64,000 nt of DNA, taken from positions 2,984,001 through 3,048,000 of the forward strand of contig NZ_LR027880.1 in NCBI RefSeq assembly GCF_900537995.1, given 5' to 3'. The position numbers and the translations under genes were made by a program. Each line of letters begins with the position of its first letter. Within the stretch, counting starts at the first letter, position 1. Below the pieces are notes generated by a model that worked only from the letters and a program-made list of their open reading frames with translations, was not told the DNA's origin and did no database searches. Below, piece by piece: positions 9,156 through 19,111 of this stretch. Source of the stretch: Roseburia intestinalis L1-82 (GTDB taxonomy: Bacteria; Bacillota; Clostridia; Lachnospirales; Lachnospiraceae).

Positions 9156-10142
9156 TTATTTTTCTGACCGGCTGTACTTCATAATAAAAAGCTCTACCGC
9201 CATCTGATCATTCATGCGTCCTGTTTTTACGGACTCCTCTAAGTCAGCTCCATCATAAAGCGCCCTCTTTAACTGCGCCATTGTAAATCCTTTTGCCTGT
9301 GAAATATTCCGTTTTACCGCAAACGGCGGGATTCCCGCATTTTTGGCAATCGACTGATTGTCCATTCCACGCCCTGCCATATCACGCACATTTAAAAGGA
9401 TCTGAAACTGTCTGGTAATCAGAAACATAATGCGCATCGGAGGTTCTTTTAATGTCAGAAGATCATAATACAGATCCAGTGCCTTCCGCTGGTTATGCTC
9501 GGCGATTGCATTGACCATCTCAAATATCTTATTGGTCGTCTGTTCCGTCGTGACTGCCATCACATCTTCCGCTGTGATCACATCCCGGTCTAAGGCATAA
9601 CAGATCAGCTTTTCTAACTCCCTGTCAATATTTCCCATATCCGTTCCTGTCCTGCTTAAAAAAAGCTGCATCACGGATCCGGTGATGTTTTTTCCTTCTT
9701 TTTTTAATCTGGTCAAGATCCAGCGCGTCAAAAGTTCCTCGCTCTGTGCTGAAAACTCTACGATCTTCCCATTATTCTTGACCGTTTTATACATCTTCGA
9801 ACGCTTGTCCACTTCCTCTTCCACAAAAATAAAATGTGTCGCCGGTGCCACCTGCGTGAGATATTCAGCAAGATCCTCACAGGAACTTTTAAAAAATCCG
9901 CTGTCCTCGATCAATATCACTCTCCGGTCTGCAAAAAAAGGCAGTGTTTCGGCAAGATCAATCACTTCTTTCGGATTGATATTCTTTCCCTCAAACGTCG
10001 TAAAATTCATGTTGTCATCCGGCGCTGCCATTGCATTTTTCAATTTGTCTTTATACTGCTTTTTTAAATATGCTTCCGTTCCATACAGCAGGTAGATCTG
10101 TTTGAAATTTCCGCTTCTGATATCATCATCGATCGTTTTCAT
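9156..10142 (-). CDS. holA: DNA polymerase III delta subunit
   Basis: About 328 residues from the ATG of MKTIDDDI (AAAAGGAATCAGATAAA upstream); the 53-residue extension of the open frame is Cys-rich and unlike the family. HolA is the clamp-loader wrench that opens the beta sliding clamp. Family features are IYLLYGTEAYLKKQYKD at the start, LPFFADRRVILIEDSGFF, the Gly-x-Asp block SRTGTDMGNIDRELEKL, and the C-terminal collar helices. It is the last gene of the comEA-comEC operon, as comEC-holA pairs are in Bacillus. The 142-bp spacer before it is rich in short palindromes such as GCAGCTT/AAGCTGC and GCAGCGCTGC. Confidence 0.93.
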   Translation of the reverse strand: MKTIDDDIRSGNFKQIYLLYGTEAYLKKQYKDKLKNAMAAPDDNMNFTTFEGKNINPKEVIDLAETLPFFADRRVILIEDSGFFKSSCEDLAEYLTQVAPATHFIFVEEEVDKRSKMYKTVKNNGKIVEFSAQSEELLTRWILTRLKKEGKNITGSVMQLFLSRTGTDMGNIDRELEKLICYALDRDVITAEDVMAVTTEQTTNKIFEMVNAIAEHNQRKALDLYYDLLTLKEPPMRIMFLITRQFQILLNVRDMAGRGMDNQSIAKNAGIPPFAVKRNISQAKGFTMAQLKRALYDGADLEESVKTGRMNDQMAVELFIMKYSRSEK

Positions 10143-10284
10143 TTTATCTGATTCCTTTTTATCACTTATCCAGATACAAAGCACTGATATTGCATTACAC
10201 TTCGCTGCATTTTCGCTACATCGAATTACGCAGCGCTGCACTACGCAGCTTTGTACTAAGCTGCATACCACAGTATAGCATACA

Positions 10285-12750
10285 TTACCTGACAAATACA
10301 AACCGCTTGTCCGGAAGTAAAAATTTTTGTACTGCCAGCTTATTTTTCTTTAACCGGGTCACTGTGATCTGTCCACCCTCCATCGTGTAAAACAGTGCAC
10401 TCCCCGTATCCCGGATATTTTCAACCGCCGCTCTGCCCGGATGTCCGTATCGATTCTTTTCTGCGCAGGAAATGACCGAAATCCGTGGCGAAACCGCATC
10501 CAGAAAACTTTTTGTGTTTGAATATTTTGAACCATGGTGCGCCGCCTTGTAAAAATCTATGTCATTGATTCCACCCCATTTTAGGATCTGTTTTTCCTGC
10601 TCCTCCCCGATATCTCCGGTAAATAATGCTGAAAAACCTTTTTCCTCATACAATAATACCAGTGATTCCCCATTCTTATCAGTACTTATTTCACTTCTCT
10701 GTTCATCTCCCACATGGTACTCCGGCGAAATAGCTGTTATCTTTGCGCTTCCAGAAAAAAGTGTATCTTTCCGGCTCATCATACAGATTTCTGTTCCATG
10801 TTCTTTTGCCAGTGAGACCAGTTTCTCATAGCTCTCATCCCGCATCATCCCCCGGAAGAGCACCAGATTCCTGATCCGGTATCCCTCATCGAAAATCTCC
10901 AACAGACCTGAGATATGATCCAGATCCGTATGGGAAACAAACCAGTAATCGATCTCATTCACACCGTTTGACTTTAAATACGGCAGGATACGGTACTTTC
11001 CCACACTCTGCACATTTGTACTGCCACCATCTATAAAAATATCATAGCCGCTGTCTGTATGCAGATAAATCCCGTCTCCCTGTCCGACATCAAGCACAGT
11101 AAGTTTCATCCCTTGTGAAACTGGTGTAAACAAAAAAACAAGCAGTCCCAACCCACAGGCAAACAAACTCCACTCCATTCCACGGTAACTCTTTCTTCTC
11201 TTTTGCCTTCCGTTTTCTTCTGTCATCTGCTGCATTTCTTTCTGGCGCTTTGTCACATGAGAAAGCAAAAAAAGTCCCACGGCAAGCAGCAGATAGTATA
11301 CGGTAATTTTTACTGCGGATGGTTTTCCGGTAATCAGCAACGCATGAGGCAGACCCGATGCGATCGTACAAATTTTTTCATAACCGCTTAAAATCACATG
11401 GCACGGCAGCAATACGATATGCACGAGTACTGCCTGCGGCATCACCGCACACCCCAGCAGACCCCCGGCAATTCCGGACGCCAGTACAATTCCAACAAAC
11501 GGCAGCACAAGCAGATTCAGCAGCATCGCATATACCGGGATTTCATAAAAATACCATGCCGTAACCGGCAGTATCACAAGCTGAAGCACGAATCCTGTAC
11601 CAATTTTTTGCAGCACCGCATACCCCTGGTATGCGCTCTGCACAATTTTTCCAGCCCATACCACACCAAGCACCGCAATAAAAGAAAGCTGAAATCCCGC
11701 ATCATATAATGCAAACGGCTGCTTCCATAAAATGAGCAGTGCGGTAAAACCCATTGCATTTAGGGAATCATAACTTCGCCCCACCGCCTGCCCAAGCAGA
11801 AGAATGCAAAACATACTGACCGCACGGAACGACGAATATCCCATTCCGGTCATCATGCCATATAAGATCATAAACACTGCCGCAAAAATTCCCGATCCCC
11901 AGAAACCAAAGTTCCCTTTTCGCAGCAATCGGTACAATGTCATGCCGATCACTGCGATATGTAATCCCGATATCGCCAGAATATGTGAGATCCCGGCAGT
12001 GCGGTAAAGCTGTTTTACCTCCGCATCCAGAAGATTTTTTTCTCCGAGCAGCATCGTACTTAAAACTCCACCCTCCCGCACGCCAAGTGCCTGTTCATAC
12101 AACCCTGCCAGATGATATTTCCATTGATACATTTTCTCCGCAATAAGATTCGCTTTTCCGTATGCAGACACTCCATCCACATCACTTACGGCAAATGCGG
12201 TCCCACGCGCCTTATAATAAGCCGCCTGATCAAAGTTTCCCTCATTGCGTGCCCGGTTAAATAATTTTATTTTTCCATGTAAAACAAGCGTTTGTCCGAT
12301 AGAACAGGTGTCGGACTCACCATAGATGATGATGCTTGCAGATATGCGCTGCCATTCACTGATTTTAGAATCCTGTCTGATCTGACAGGATGATAGATTG
12401 TATAAATACTGTTCGTTTTTTTGCTCTTTGCCGGTGAGTTTCCCCTTTAAAAGGATCTCTTCCCCATCTTCCAAATACGGCAGATATTGATTTTGTTCCG
12501 CCTGCACAACCCCGCAGTGATGCCAGCCCAAAAATAATGCTGCGACAGAACATACCGCCATACACCACCGCCGTTTCCGAACCGGATATCTGTCACTCTC
12601 CGGCATCCCTCTGTCATGTCCTGTCACGATTGCAGGCCAGAGCAGAATTCCAGAAAATAAAAGCCAAAGCGTCCATGGCTTTCCATACACGGCAATGGAA
12701 ATACCGCAGATAAACCCTGCTGCCATTTCAAGAAATGGTCTTTTCCCCAA
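10285..12750 (-). CDS. comEC: DNA internalization protein ComEC/Rec2
   Basis: 821 residues, TTG start at 12750 preceded by GGAGGAATAAA that overlaps the stop of the GerMN gene. ComEC forms the membrane channel for single-stranded DNA during natural transformation. Order: N-terminal helices and DUF4131-type OB region, the Competence transmembrane domain (ISHILAISGLHIAVIGMTLY is the signature), then a C-terminal metallo-beta-lactamase-like domain with LDVGQGDGIYLHTD, SHTDLDHISG and AAHHGSKYSN. The full domain set is present, so it is probably functional. Confidence 0.95.
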   Translation of the reverse strand: MGKRPFLEMAAGFICGISIAVYGKPWTLWLLFSGILLWPAIVTGHDRGMPESDRYPVRKRRWCMAVCSVAALFLGWHHCGVVQAEQNQYLPYLEDGEEILLKGKLTGKEQKNEQYLYNLSSCQIRQDSKISEWQRISASIIIYGESDTCSIGQTLVLHGKIKLFNRARNEGNFDQAAYYKARGTAFAVSDVDGVSAYGKANLIAEKMYQWKYHLAGLYEQALGVREGGVLSTMLLGEKNLLDAEVKQLYRTAGISHILAISGLHIAVIGMTLYRLLRKGNFGFWGSGIFAAVFMILYGMMTGMGYSSFRAVSMFCILLLGQAVGRSYDSLNAMGFTALLILWKQPFALYDAGFQLSFIAVLGVVWAGKIVQSAYQGYAVLQKIGTGFVLQLVILPVTAWYFYEIPVYAMLLNLLVLPFVGIVLASGIAGGLLGCAVMPQAVLVHIVLLPCHVILSGYEKICTIASGLPHALLITGKPSAVKITVYYLLLAVGLFLLSHVTKRQKEMQQMTEENGRQKRRKSYRGMEWSLFACGLGLLVFLFTPVSQGMKLTVLDVGQGDGIYLHTDSGYDIFIDGGSTNVQSVGKYRILPYLKSNGVNEIDYWFVSHTDLDHISGLLEIFDEGYRIRNLVLFRGMMRDESYEKLVSLAKEHGTEICMMSRKDTLFSGSAKITAISPEYHVGDEQRSEISTDKNGESLVLLYEEKGFSALFTGDIGEEQEKQILKWGGINDIDFYKAAHHGSKYSNTKSFLDAVSPRISVISCAEKNRYGHPGRAAVENIRDTGSALFYTMEGGQITVTRLKKNKLAVQKFLLPDKRFVFVR

Positions 12751-12751
12751 T

Positions 12752-13699
12752 TTATTCCTCCTCTGTTACTCCTGTCTCTTCCAATGAAACGACGTAATCA
12801 AGATTTCTGTCATACATGTCGCTCAATTTAAAATTATCACGGTAAGTGCCACTGGTATCCCCATTGACCGAGATCTGTACTTTACTGATCGTAGACAATT
12901 CTGTCAGGGAATCCACGATTGAATAGATGACAACCGCCTCATTCACCTGATAATCCTGATTTTTAAAGTTTTCATCCAGACTCACATAGCAGACACCGTC
13001 CACCACGGATACATTGATCAGTTTCGTTCCCGCCGGAATCGCAGATTTTGCCCCCTCTGTCTGCGGTCCCTCCAAAAGCTGTTCCATGATCAATTTTTCC
13101 ATCGACACGTTGCTGCTGTAATAGACATCGCTTCTTGTCTCCTCCACCAGTCCGTCACCGGTTTCATTTGCAAAATAAAGTTTTAATGTCGTACATTGGA
13201 TTGAATTGATCTGTTCTCCCGGATTCTCAATAAAACTGTCCTGATTCATGCTTCCGACAATATTGCCCCTGATATCCGTAAGCGGTGCATCTGCCACATA
13301 AAATGATACACAGTCCACCCCTGGAATCTGTGTCATGGTAAGAACCACCGCAGCACGGCACAATACTTCTTCAACCTCCGTCATACTGCTGTAATCCGCA
13401 TCAAAATGGATCGAGAGCATCACGCCGTCAAGCGAATAATCGGTAACCTCCACCCCGTTTGGTATCGGTTTGCGGTACTCAACATTGTCAGAATCTGAGC
13501 TTAACTTTGCTAAAAATTCTTTGATCATCCCATCCGTATCCGAAGCCTCCGGCTCATAGGGAACATCTACGATCTTTGTTTTGTCCTTATTCAGATATTC
13601 GATATTATATTCGCTGCTCACTTCATCATTTCCGCATCCAGCCAGCAAAAAGACTGCCAGGATACATCCTGACAACAGCACAATGATTTTTTTATCCAT
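12752..13699 (-). CDS. GerMN-domain lipoprotein
   Basis: About 315 residues from the ATG of MDKKIIVLL, chosen because AAAGGTCAGATT precedes it. Signal peptide with lipobox LLAGC, so it is anchored outside the membrane. Two GerMN domains follow (about residues 60-170 and 180-300, with VEEVLCRAAVVLTMTQIPGV and NEAVVIYSIVDSLTEL). GerMN proteins occur in spore germination (GerM) and cell-wall contexts; the biochemical role is unknown. It sits directly downstream of a histidine kinase, 34 bp away, so it may be a sensor partner or a target of that system. Confidence 0.85.
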   Translation of the reverse strand: MDKKIIVLLSGCILAVFLLAGCGNDEVSSEYNIEYLNKDKTKIVDVPYEPEASDTDGMIKEFLAKLSSDSDNVEYRKPIPNGVEVTDYSLDGVMLSIHFDADYSSMTEVEEVLCRAAVVLTMTQIPGVDCVSFYVADAPLTDIRGNIVGSMNQDSFIENPGEQINSIQCTTLKLYFANETGDGLVEETRSDVYYSSNVSMEKLIMEQLLEGPQTEGAKSAIPAGTKLINVSVVDGVCYVSLDENFKNQDYQVNEAVVIYSIVDSLTELSTISKVQISVNGDTSGTYRDNFKLSDMYDRNLDYVVSLEETGVTEEE

Positions 13700-13733
13700 A
13701 ATCTGACCTTTCATTTTCAATAGATCCAATCTG

Positions 13734-15176
13734 TTATGAAATATAATTGAGCGGAATACGAACATTAAAGATCGTTCCCTCTCCCTCTGTACTGAACACC
13801 TTGATCGCACCACGGTGCATCAGTACTGCATTCCGCGTGATGGCAAGACCAAGTCCGGTTCCACCGATCTCCCTGGAGTGTGACTTGTCCACACGGTAAA
13901 AACGTTCATAAATATGTCCTAACGAATCTTCCGGTATTCCGATTCCGGAATCTTCTACTTTCAGGTAAAAATATTGATGATCCGCATTCAGCGAAACATG
14001 TACCCAGCCGTCTTCCTTGTTGTATTTGATCGCATTTTCAATCAAATTGGTAAACGCCAGAGTAATCTTTACCTCGTCAACATCTGCGCTGACCGGGCGG
14101 AAACTTTCAAGCACAAGCTCCACTTTCTGCTTGTCCGCGATCGGACGCAGACGTTTTAAGATCTGCTCTAACAGTTCATTGATATTGATATTTGTGATAT
14201 TCAGATCTCCCGCTGCCTTGTCCATCTTGACTAATGAAAGCAGGTCATTGATGATCTTCGTCTCACGGTCCACCTCATTGCCAATATCTCCCATAAACTC
14301 TTTGTAGAGTTCGATCGGGGCATCCTCCATGCTGTTGATGGAATCCGCCAGCACCTTCATGGAAGTAAGTGGTGTTTTTAATTCATGTGACACATTCGAC
14401 ACAAACTCCTGTCTGGAATCATCTAGCACCTTCATTCTTCCAAGCATTTTATTAAATTTCTCACTGATCAGCTTCGTCTCTGTATAATCATTGACAGAAA
14501 GCGCATCCTCGCCATAACCCGTCTGGATCTCATCAATTGATTTTGACATCTTATGAAACGGTCTTACCATCTGTCCTGCAATGATGACGCTTGCGAAAAT
14601 AACTGTAAAAATGCAGATCAGTTCAATGATCCTCGTGTTCGTTGCAAGATAATCCAGGTTCAGGCTGATACTGTCCGTTGACACGCTCACCATCATGACA
14701 CCTATCACCTGTCTGCTTTCATTTTCCTGATCCGTGCGCACAAGTGGTATTGTCATCTCAATATAACGATATTTTGAATCATATTTCGTAATCTCCTCCC
14801 CGTAAAAGCTTTTGATGACTTCCTCTGAGATGATCGTCTTTTTTTCATCAAGCTTATAAGTATCTTTCACTACCTGAAAGGTGTCACTGATGATCATGAC
14901 ACGCCCGTCATAGATAGTGGAAAGCTGCTCGAGCTGTGCGTTAATGGTAGGAGAACCGGAATTTTCCAGATAATCATTTGACACGATCTGATTCGCTAAA
15001 ATCTTTGCCTGGCTTAAGATTTCGCTGGTTCGAAGTGAAACAGCCCTGTTTTCATAAGAATTGAGCATCCCGATCCGCAAAAGAACACATGGGATCACGC
15101 CTATAAGAATAAGTAAAAGAACCAGCCTGAATCTCAGGCTGTTCATAAAATCTGTAAATTTTTTTAATTTTGTCAT
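13734..15176 (-). CDS. Sensor histidine kinase (PhoR/VicK type)
   Basis: 480 residues. Membrane helices at about 17-37 and 182-202 enclose a roughly 140-residue extracellular sensor domain. HAMP follows (about 200-255), then the HisKA helix with phosphoacceptor His264 in SNVSHELKTPLTSMK, then the ATPase with N-box NLIENAIKYNKE, G1 VEDSGIGIPEDSL and G2 GGTGLGLAIT. The ATG follows AAGGTGCAGCC. It partners the adjacent OmpR-type regulator, 12 bp upstream. Signal unknown; VicK-type kinases respond to wall precursors. Confidence 0.92.
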   Translation of the reverse strand: MTKLKKFTDFMNSLRFRLVLLLILIGVIPCVLLRIGMLNSYENRAVSLRTSEILSQAKILANQIVSNDYLENSGSPTINAQLEQLSTIYDGRVMIISDTFQVVKDTYKLDEKKTIISEEVIKSFYGEEITKYDSKYRYIEMTIPLVRTDQENESRQVIGVMMVSVSTDSISLNLDYLATNTRIIELICIFTVIFASVIIAGQMVRPFHKMSKSIDEIQTGYGEDALSVNDYTETKLISEKFNKMLGRMKVLDDSRQEFVSNVSHELKTPLTSMKVLADSINSMEDAPIELYKEFMGDIGNEVDRETKIINDLLSLVKMDKAAGDLNITNININELLEQILKRLRPIADKQKVELVLESFRPVSADVDEVKITLAFTNLIENAIKYNKEDGWVHVSLNADHQYFYLKVEDSGIGIPEDSLGHIYERFYRVDKSHSREIGGTGLGLAITRNAVLMHRGAIKVFSTEGEGTIFNVRIPLNYIS

Positions 15177-15188
15177 GGCTGCACCTTA

Positions 15189-15881
15189 CTAATTCTGAGA
15201 ATAATAATACCCAACGCCCCATTTGGTATGCACATACTTCGGCTCGCTCGGATTGCTCTCGATCTTTTCTCTCAGACGCCGCACATGAACATCTACCGTA
15301 CGCACATCTCCCGGATATTCGTATCCCCACACAAGATTCAAAAGATTCTCCCTGCCGTAGACTTTGTTCGGGTTGTTGACAAGAAGCTCTAACAGATCAA
15401 ACTCTTTCGCGGTAAGATTCACTTCTTTCCCTAAAATAAAGAGTCTTCTGCTCTCACAGTCTAATTTCAGATCACCTGCTTCTATGACTTTGCTGTCCTC
15501 TTTTTTCGGCTGGCTCGCCGCAGTACGCCGCATGATCGCTTTAATTCTTGCCTTTACCTCAAGGATATTAAACGGTTTTGTGATGTAATCATCTGCACCG
15601 TACTCTAACCCTAAGATCTTATCCATGTCATCTCCCTTTGCGGTGAGCATGACGATCGGCATATTCGAAAACTCCCTGATATGCTGGCATACCTCAAATC
15701 CATCCATCTTCGGAAGCATGATATCAAGAAGCACCATGTCATAGGCATTTTCCGTTGCCATCTTTAATGCTTCCTCCCCGTCATATGCGCAGTCCACTTC
15801 CATTCCGTCCTGCTCAAGACTGAACCGGATTCCCTTTACAATTAACTTTTCATCATCTACAACAAGAACCTTTTTTGCCAT
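15189..15881 (-). CDS. OmpR-family response regulator
   Basis: 230 residues. Receiver domain with acidic pair DDE near residue 10 and phosphoacceptor Asp in MVLLDIMLPKMDG, conserved Thr in MLTAKGDD and Lys in YITKPFN. Winged-helix DNA-binding domain at about 130-228 (LTAKEFDLLELLVNNPNKVY, DVRTVDVHVRRLREKIE). Its start codon lies one base past the comEA stop, implying co-translation. It probably controls genes elsewhere and possibly this operon. Confidence 0.93.
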   Translation of the reverse strand: MAKKVLVVDDEKLIVKGIRFSLEQDGMEVDCAYDGEEALKMATENAYDMVLLDIMLPKMDGFEVCQHIREFSNMPIVMLTAKGDDMDKILGLEYGADDYITKPFNILEVKARIKAIMRRTAASQPKKEDSKVIEAGDLKLDCESRRLFILGKEVNLTAKEFDLLELLVNNPNKVYGRENLLNLVWGYEYPGDVRTVDVHVRRLREKIESNPSEPKYVHTKWGVGYYYSQN

Positions 15882-15882
15882 T

Positions 15883-16524
15883 TTACTTCACCTTTATATG
15901 ATCTTTTATTCGATTATAAACGCCCTCTTTGATCCCCTCTACCTGCTTGATCTCCTCCACAGAAGAAAAAGAACCATTTTTCTCACGGTAACGGATAATA
16001 CTGTCCGCCTTGGTCTGACCGATTCCGGAAAGCGTCATAAGCTCCGCTGCAGTTGCCAGATTAAGATCTATTCTGCCATCTGAATCTTGGGCTGTTTCGC
16101 CATCCACTCCCGTCTCCGTTCGTTCCCCTGCTTCTTCTAAACCATCCTTAGCAGCTTCCTCCTGCGTCAGAATGCGTACCATCTCTCCGTCCACGATCTC
16201 CCGCGCCTGATTGACAGACTCCTCTGCCGCATCCTCCGTCAGACCGCCGGCTGCCTCAATTACCTCATAGAGTCTCGCATTTTGCGTGACCTCATAAACT
16301 CCCGGTGTATTTACCGCCCCGCAGATATATACAAAACATTTTTCAGTCTGTATGCCGTTCTCCTCCGATATCTGCGTGTCATCCGTCTCAGGTACTGCCT
16401 CACTCCGCTGCGTTTCTGCCACGGATGTCTCCGATTGAAAATAGACGTTTTCTTTCTCTCCACATGCAGCTGCCAACAGGCAAATGCATGAAAAACATAG
16501 TACTTTTATAAATTTTTTCGTCAT
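15883..16524 (-). CDS. comEA: ComEA-type DNA receptor, lipoprotein form
   Basis: About 213 residues from the ATG of MTKKFIKVL (AAGAAGGAGACGCTT upstream). A lipobox LLAAAC suggests lipid anchoring, rather than the single membrane helix of Bacillus ComEA. An acidic linker leads to an SLBB domain (VYICGAVNTPGVYEV) and C-terminal helix-hairpin-helix motifs (INLATAAELMTLSGIGQTKADSIIRYR) that bind DNA. By family role it captures transforming DNA and hands it to ComEC. It is the first gene of the operon. Confidence 0.9.
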   Translation of the reverse strand: MTKKFIKVLCFSCICLLAAACGEKENVYFQSETSVAETQRSEAVPETDDTQISEENGIQTEKCFVYICGAVNTPGVYEVTQNARLYEVIEAAGGLTEDAAEESVNQAREIVDGEMVRILTQEEAAKDGLEEAGERTETGVDGETAQDSDGRIDLNLATAAELMTLSGIGQTKADSIIRYREKNGSFSSVEEIKQVEGIKEGVYNRIKDHIKVK

Positions 16525-16577
16525 AAGCGTCTCCTTCTTCATTATTCCAGAAGGAGTCCTCAATGCCCACTCTCTAT

Positions 16578-16606
16578 ATTTTAACGAAATTTTTCATTTA
16601 TTACAA
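16578..16606 (-). promoter_or_regulatory. Promoter of the comEA operon
   Basis: Minus-strand TTGTAA, 17-bp spacer, TAAAAT, located 54 bp upstream of the comEA start. It is the only good promoter found for the six-gene operon. Confidence 0.6.
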
Positions 16607-16643
16607 GAGTGTATAAAATTTATTTCATTTATTTTTACAAAAT

Positions 16644-17849
16644 TTAAAAATATTCGGCAATTTTTTCCTTTAACCCTACCCAGAAATCTTTTGCATCCTG
16701 GGAATCCGGCAGTAAAACGGCATCCTCGTATGCCTGATAAGCGGTTTTTTCCGCATCATCTGCAGTCTGTGATAAAAATACCGAATAATGACCACTCATA
16801 TCATGCAGTCTGTCTGTAAGCCGCACTGTTACAAAATCTGCAAAATCCGCTGCCTGATCCGTATTTTTTGAAAAATCATTGACAACAAACATATCCGTAG
16901 ATGCACATCCGATAGAAGGAAGTTCCTCATTCAGTGCCGGGATCTCCATCACAGAATAAGATATATCGTCTAATTTTTGCAGGGAATCTGTGTTTACAAA
17001 CGCACAGAGTGTTTTTCCGGATTTAAAATGTTCTAAAATGCTGTCCATGGAGACTGAATTGATGTCTAAGGAAAATGATCCTAAAATGGTTTCAAAGTAT
17101 TCAAGATCTTTCTGATACAGATCTTCATCATAGGCCACATTCATCGTTTCCGGCGCCGTTTTCTCAAACGTTACACTGTTTCCAACGAACGGGAAATCGT
17201 AAAATGCATCATTTACATCCCACTCTAACAGGTATTCCACATTTTCTCCCGGTTCATTCTCATTAGAATAATCAATGATCGCCTGCAGTGACTCCGGCTG
17301 GTTTTCAAAATATCCGTTCTGATAAACAAACACATTTGCATCGTAACTGAGCGGATATCCAATCATTTTATCCTCATAGGTGGAAGCTTTCACTGACTTT
17401 TGGGATGCCCCTTCATAAGATCCTCCATCCTCATTTTCCATGGCAAGACCATATAAATATGCCTCCTCAAGCTCATCGCCATTTAACAGATAAACATCCG
17501 GAAAATCCTCTCCCTGCATGGTATTGTCGTAAATCATCCCGATATAATCCAGAGTATCCTGACATTTGAAAGCTGCCTTCACACCCGTCTGTTCAAAATA
17601 CTGTCTGGCTGCATATTCAAAAAAATCTTCATAAGATGGATCTTCATACCACACGGTCAGGTCTGTATCTGCCAGATCGTATGCATCTGTTTTCACATCC
17701 GGCTGTTTTCCTTCTGTGCCCGGTTCTTCTGCCTGCAACGGAAATGTCGTCTCTTTTACAGGCTGTTTTGAAACGACACCAGCCATAATGGCTGCTCCTG
17801 CGCAAACCACTATGGCTGCAATTACACTTCTCTTTTGTATGTTCTTCAT
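16644..17849 (-). CDS. Orphan extracellular solute-binding protein (sugar type)
   Basis: 401 residues. N-terminal signal/anchor helix (about 9-27) without a convincing lipobox. The body has the layout of family 1 sugar-binding proteins: LTVWYEDPSYEDFFEYAARQYFEQTGVKAAFK early, FPDVYLLNGDELEEAYLYG, then YPLSYDANVFVYQNGYF. No permease or ATPase gene is next to it, so either it docks to a transporter encoded elsewhere or it has become a sensor or surface protein. The assignment is by fold pattern only. Confidence 0.7.
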   Translation of the reverse strand: MKNIQKRSVIAAIVVCAGAAIMAGVVSKQPVKETTFPLQAEEPGTEGKQPDVKTDAYDLADTDLTVWYEDPSYEDFFEYAARQYFEQTGVKAAFKCQDTLDYIGMIYDNTMQGEDFPDVYLLNGDELEEAYLYGLAMENEDGGSYEGASQKSVKASTYEDKMIGYPLSYDANVFVYQNGYFENQPESLQAIIDYSNENEPGENVEYLLEWDVNDAFYDFPFVGNSVTFEKTAPETMNVAYDEDLYQKDLEYFETILGSFSLDINSVSMDSILEHFKSGKTLCAFVNTDSLQKLDDISYSVMEIPALNEELPSIGCASTDMFVVNDFSKNTDQAADFADFVTVRLTDRLHDMSGHYSVFLSQTADDAEKTAYQAYEDAVLLPDSQDAKDFWVGLKEKIAEYF

Positions 17850-17917
17850 AATCCCATTTTCCTATCCCTCGTTTTACGACAACAGACTGCACACATCCGC
17901 GTGCAGTCTATGATTCC

Positions 17918-19111
17918 TTACATCTGATCCAATGCTTTTTTCAGTTTTCCGATCATCTCATCCACATGTTGTTTCTCGATGATGAGCGGTGGTACAAAAC
18001 GGAGTACGTCTGAACCTGCCGTGATCACAATCAGTCCTTCCTCCAGTGCCTTTGCAGCGATCTGTCCGACCGGCTTTTCGGATACCACACCCTGCATCAG
18101 TCCAAGTCCCCTGCGTGCTGTCAGAAAATCGTAGGAAGCTACCAGTTCATCTAATTTTTCTTCCAGATATGGTGTGATTTCTTTCACATGGTCTGTGATG
18201 TGGTCGCGCTCCATCATCTCAAGCACCTTATCAACTGCAGCACCGACAAATGGGTTTCCGCCGTAAGTCGTTCCATGATCGCCCGGTTTTAAAGATTTTT
18301 CTGCCACCTTTTCGGTCATCAGGAATGCTCCGACCGGAACACCGCAGCCAAGCGCTTTTGCACTTGTCATGATATCCGGTTTCACACCGTAATGCTGCCA
18401 TGCAAACATCTCACCGGTCCGTCCCATACCGCACTGGATCTCATCTAAGATCAGAAGAATATCATGCTCATCGCAGAGTTTCCGGACACCTTCCATAAAT
18501 TCTTTTGTTGCCGGATAAATACCGCCCTCGCCCTGTACTGTCTCAAACAGGATCGCGCATGTCTTGTCCGTGATCCGTTTTTTCACGCTGTCAAGGTCAT
18601 TGTAGTCTGCAAATTTCACACCCGGCATTAACGGTTCAAACGGTTCCTGATAATGTTTATTTCCGGTGACGGAGAGTGCTCCGATACTTCTTCCATGGAA
18701 AGAATGATTCATTGCAATGATCTCATGTCCTGCATGTCCGTCTCTCGTGTAAGCGTATTTTTTTGCTGCCTTGATTGCACCTTCGATTGCCTCTGTACCA
18801 CTGTTGGTAAAGAACACACGATCCATCCCGCTCGCTTTTTTCACACGCTCTGCTGCATGGATGATTGGCACATTATAATACAGGTTTGATGTATGCATAA
18901 TCTTATCGATCTGTGCTTTTAAGGCATCCCCATACTCTTTGTTGCCGTATCCAAATGCCTGCACTGCGATGCCTGCCGCAAAATCCAGATATTCTTTTCC
19001 GTCTGTATCATACAGATAAACACCCTCACCGTGGTCTAATACCAGTGAAAAACGATTGTATGTGTGGAGGATATTTTCCTCCGCCTCATTGATATATCCT
19101 TCTTTATTCAT
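17918..19111 (-). CDS. argD: Acetylornithine aminotransferase
   Basis: 397 residues, PLP class III aminotransferase that converts N-acetylglutamate semialdehyde to N-acetylornithine. Seen: [47 protein letters not shown], and the PLP lysine in [12 protein letters not shown]. The start codon overlaps the argB stop by 8 bp, so the two are translationally coupled. Last gene of the argC-GNAT-argJ-argB-argD unit. Confidence 0.95.
   Translation of the reverse strand: MNKEGYINEAEENILHTYNRFSLVLDHGEGVYLYDTDGKEYLDFAAGIAVQAFGYGNKEYGDALKAQIDKIMHTSNLYYNVPIIHAAERVKKASGMDRVFFTNSGTEAIEGAIKAAKKYAYTRDGHAGHEIIAMNHSFHGRSIGALSVTGNKHYQEPFEPLMPGVKFADYNDLDSVKKRITDKTCAILFETVQGEGGIYPATKEFMEGVRKLCDEHDILLILDEIQCGMGRTGEMFAWQHYGVKPDIMTSAKALGCGVPVGAFLMTEKVAEKSLKPGDHGTTYGGNPFVGAAVDKVLEMMERDHITDHVKEITPYLEEKLDELVASYDFLTARRGLGLMQGVVSEKPVGQIAAKALEEGLIVITAGSDVLRFVPPLIIEKQHVDEMIGKLKKALDQM

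Noticed and set aside
10143..10301. N-terminal extension of holA by 53 residues
   Set aside because: The extension is Cys/Val-rich, comes from palindromic spacer sequence, and a proper ATG with ribosome site follows at 10142.
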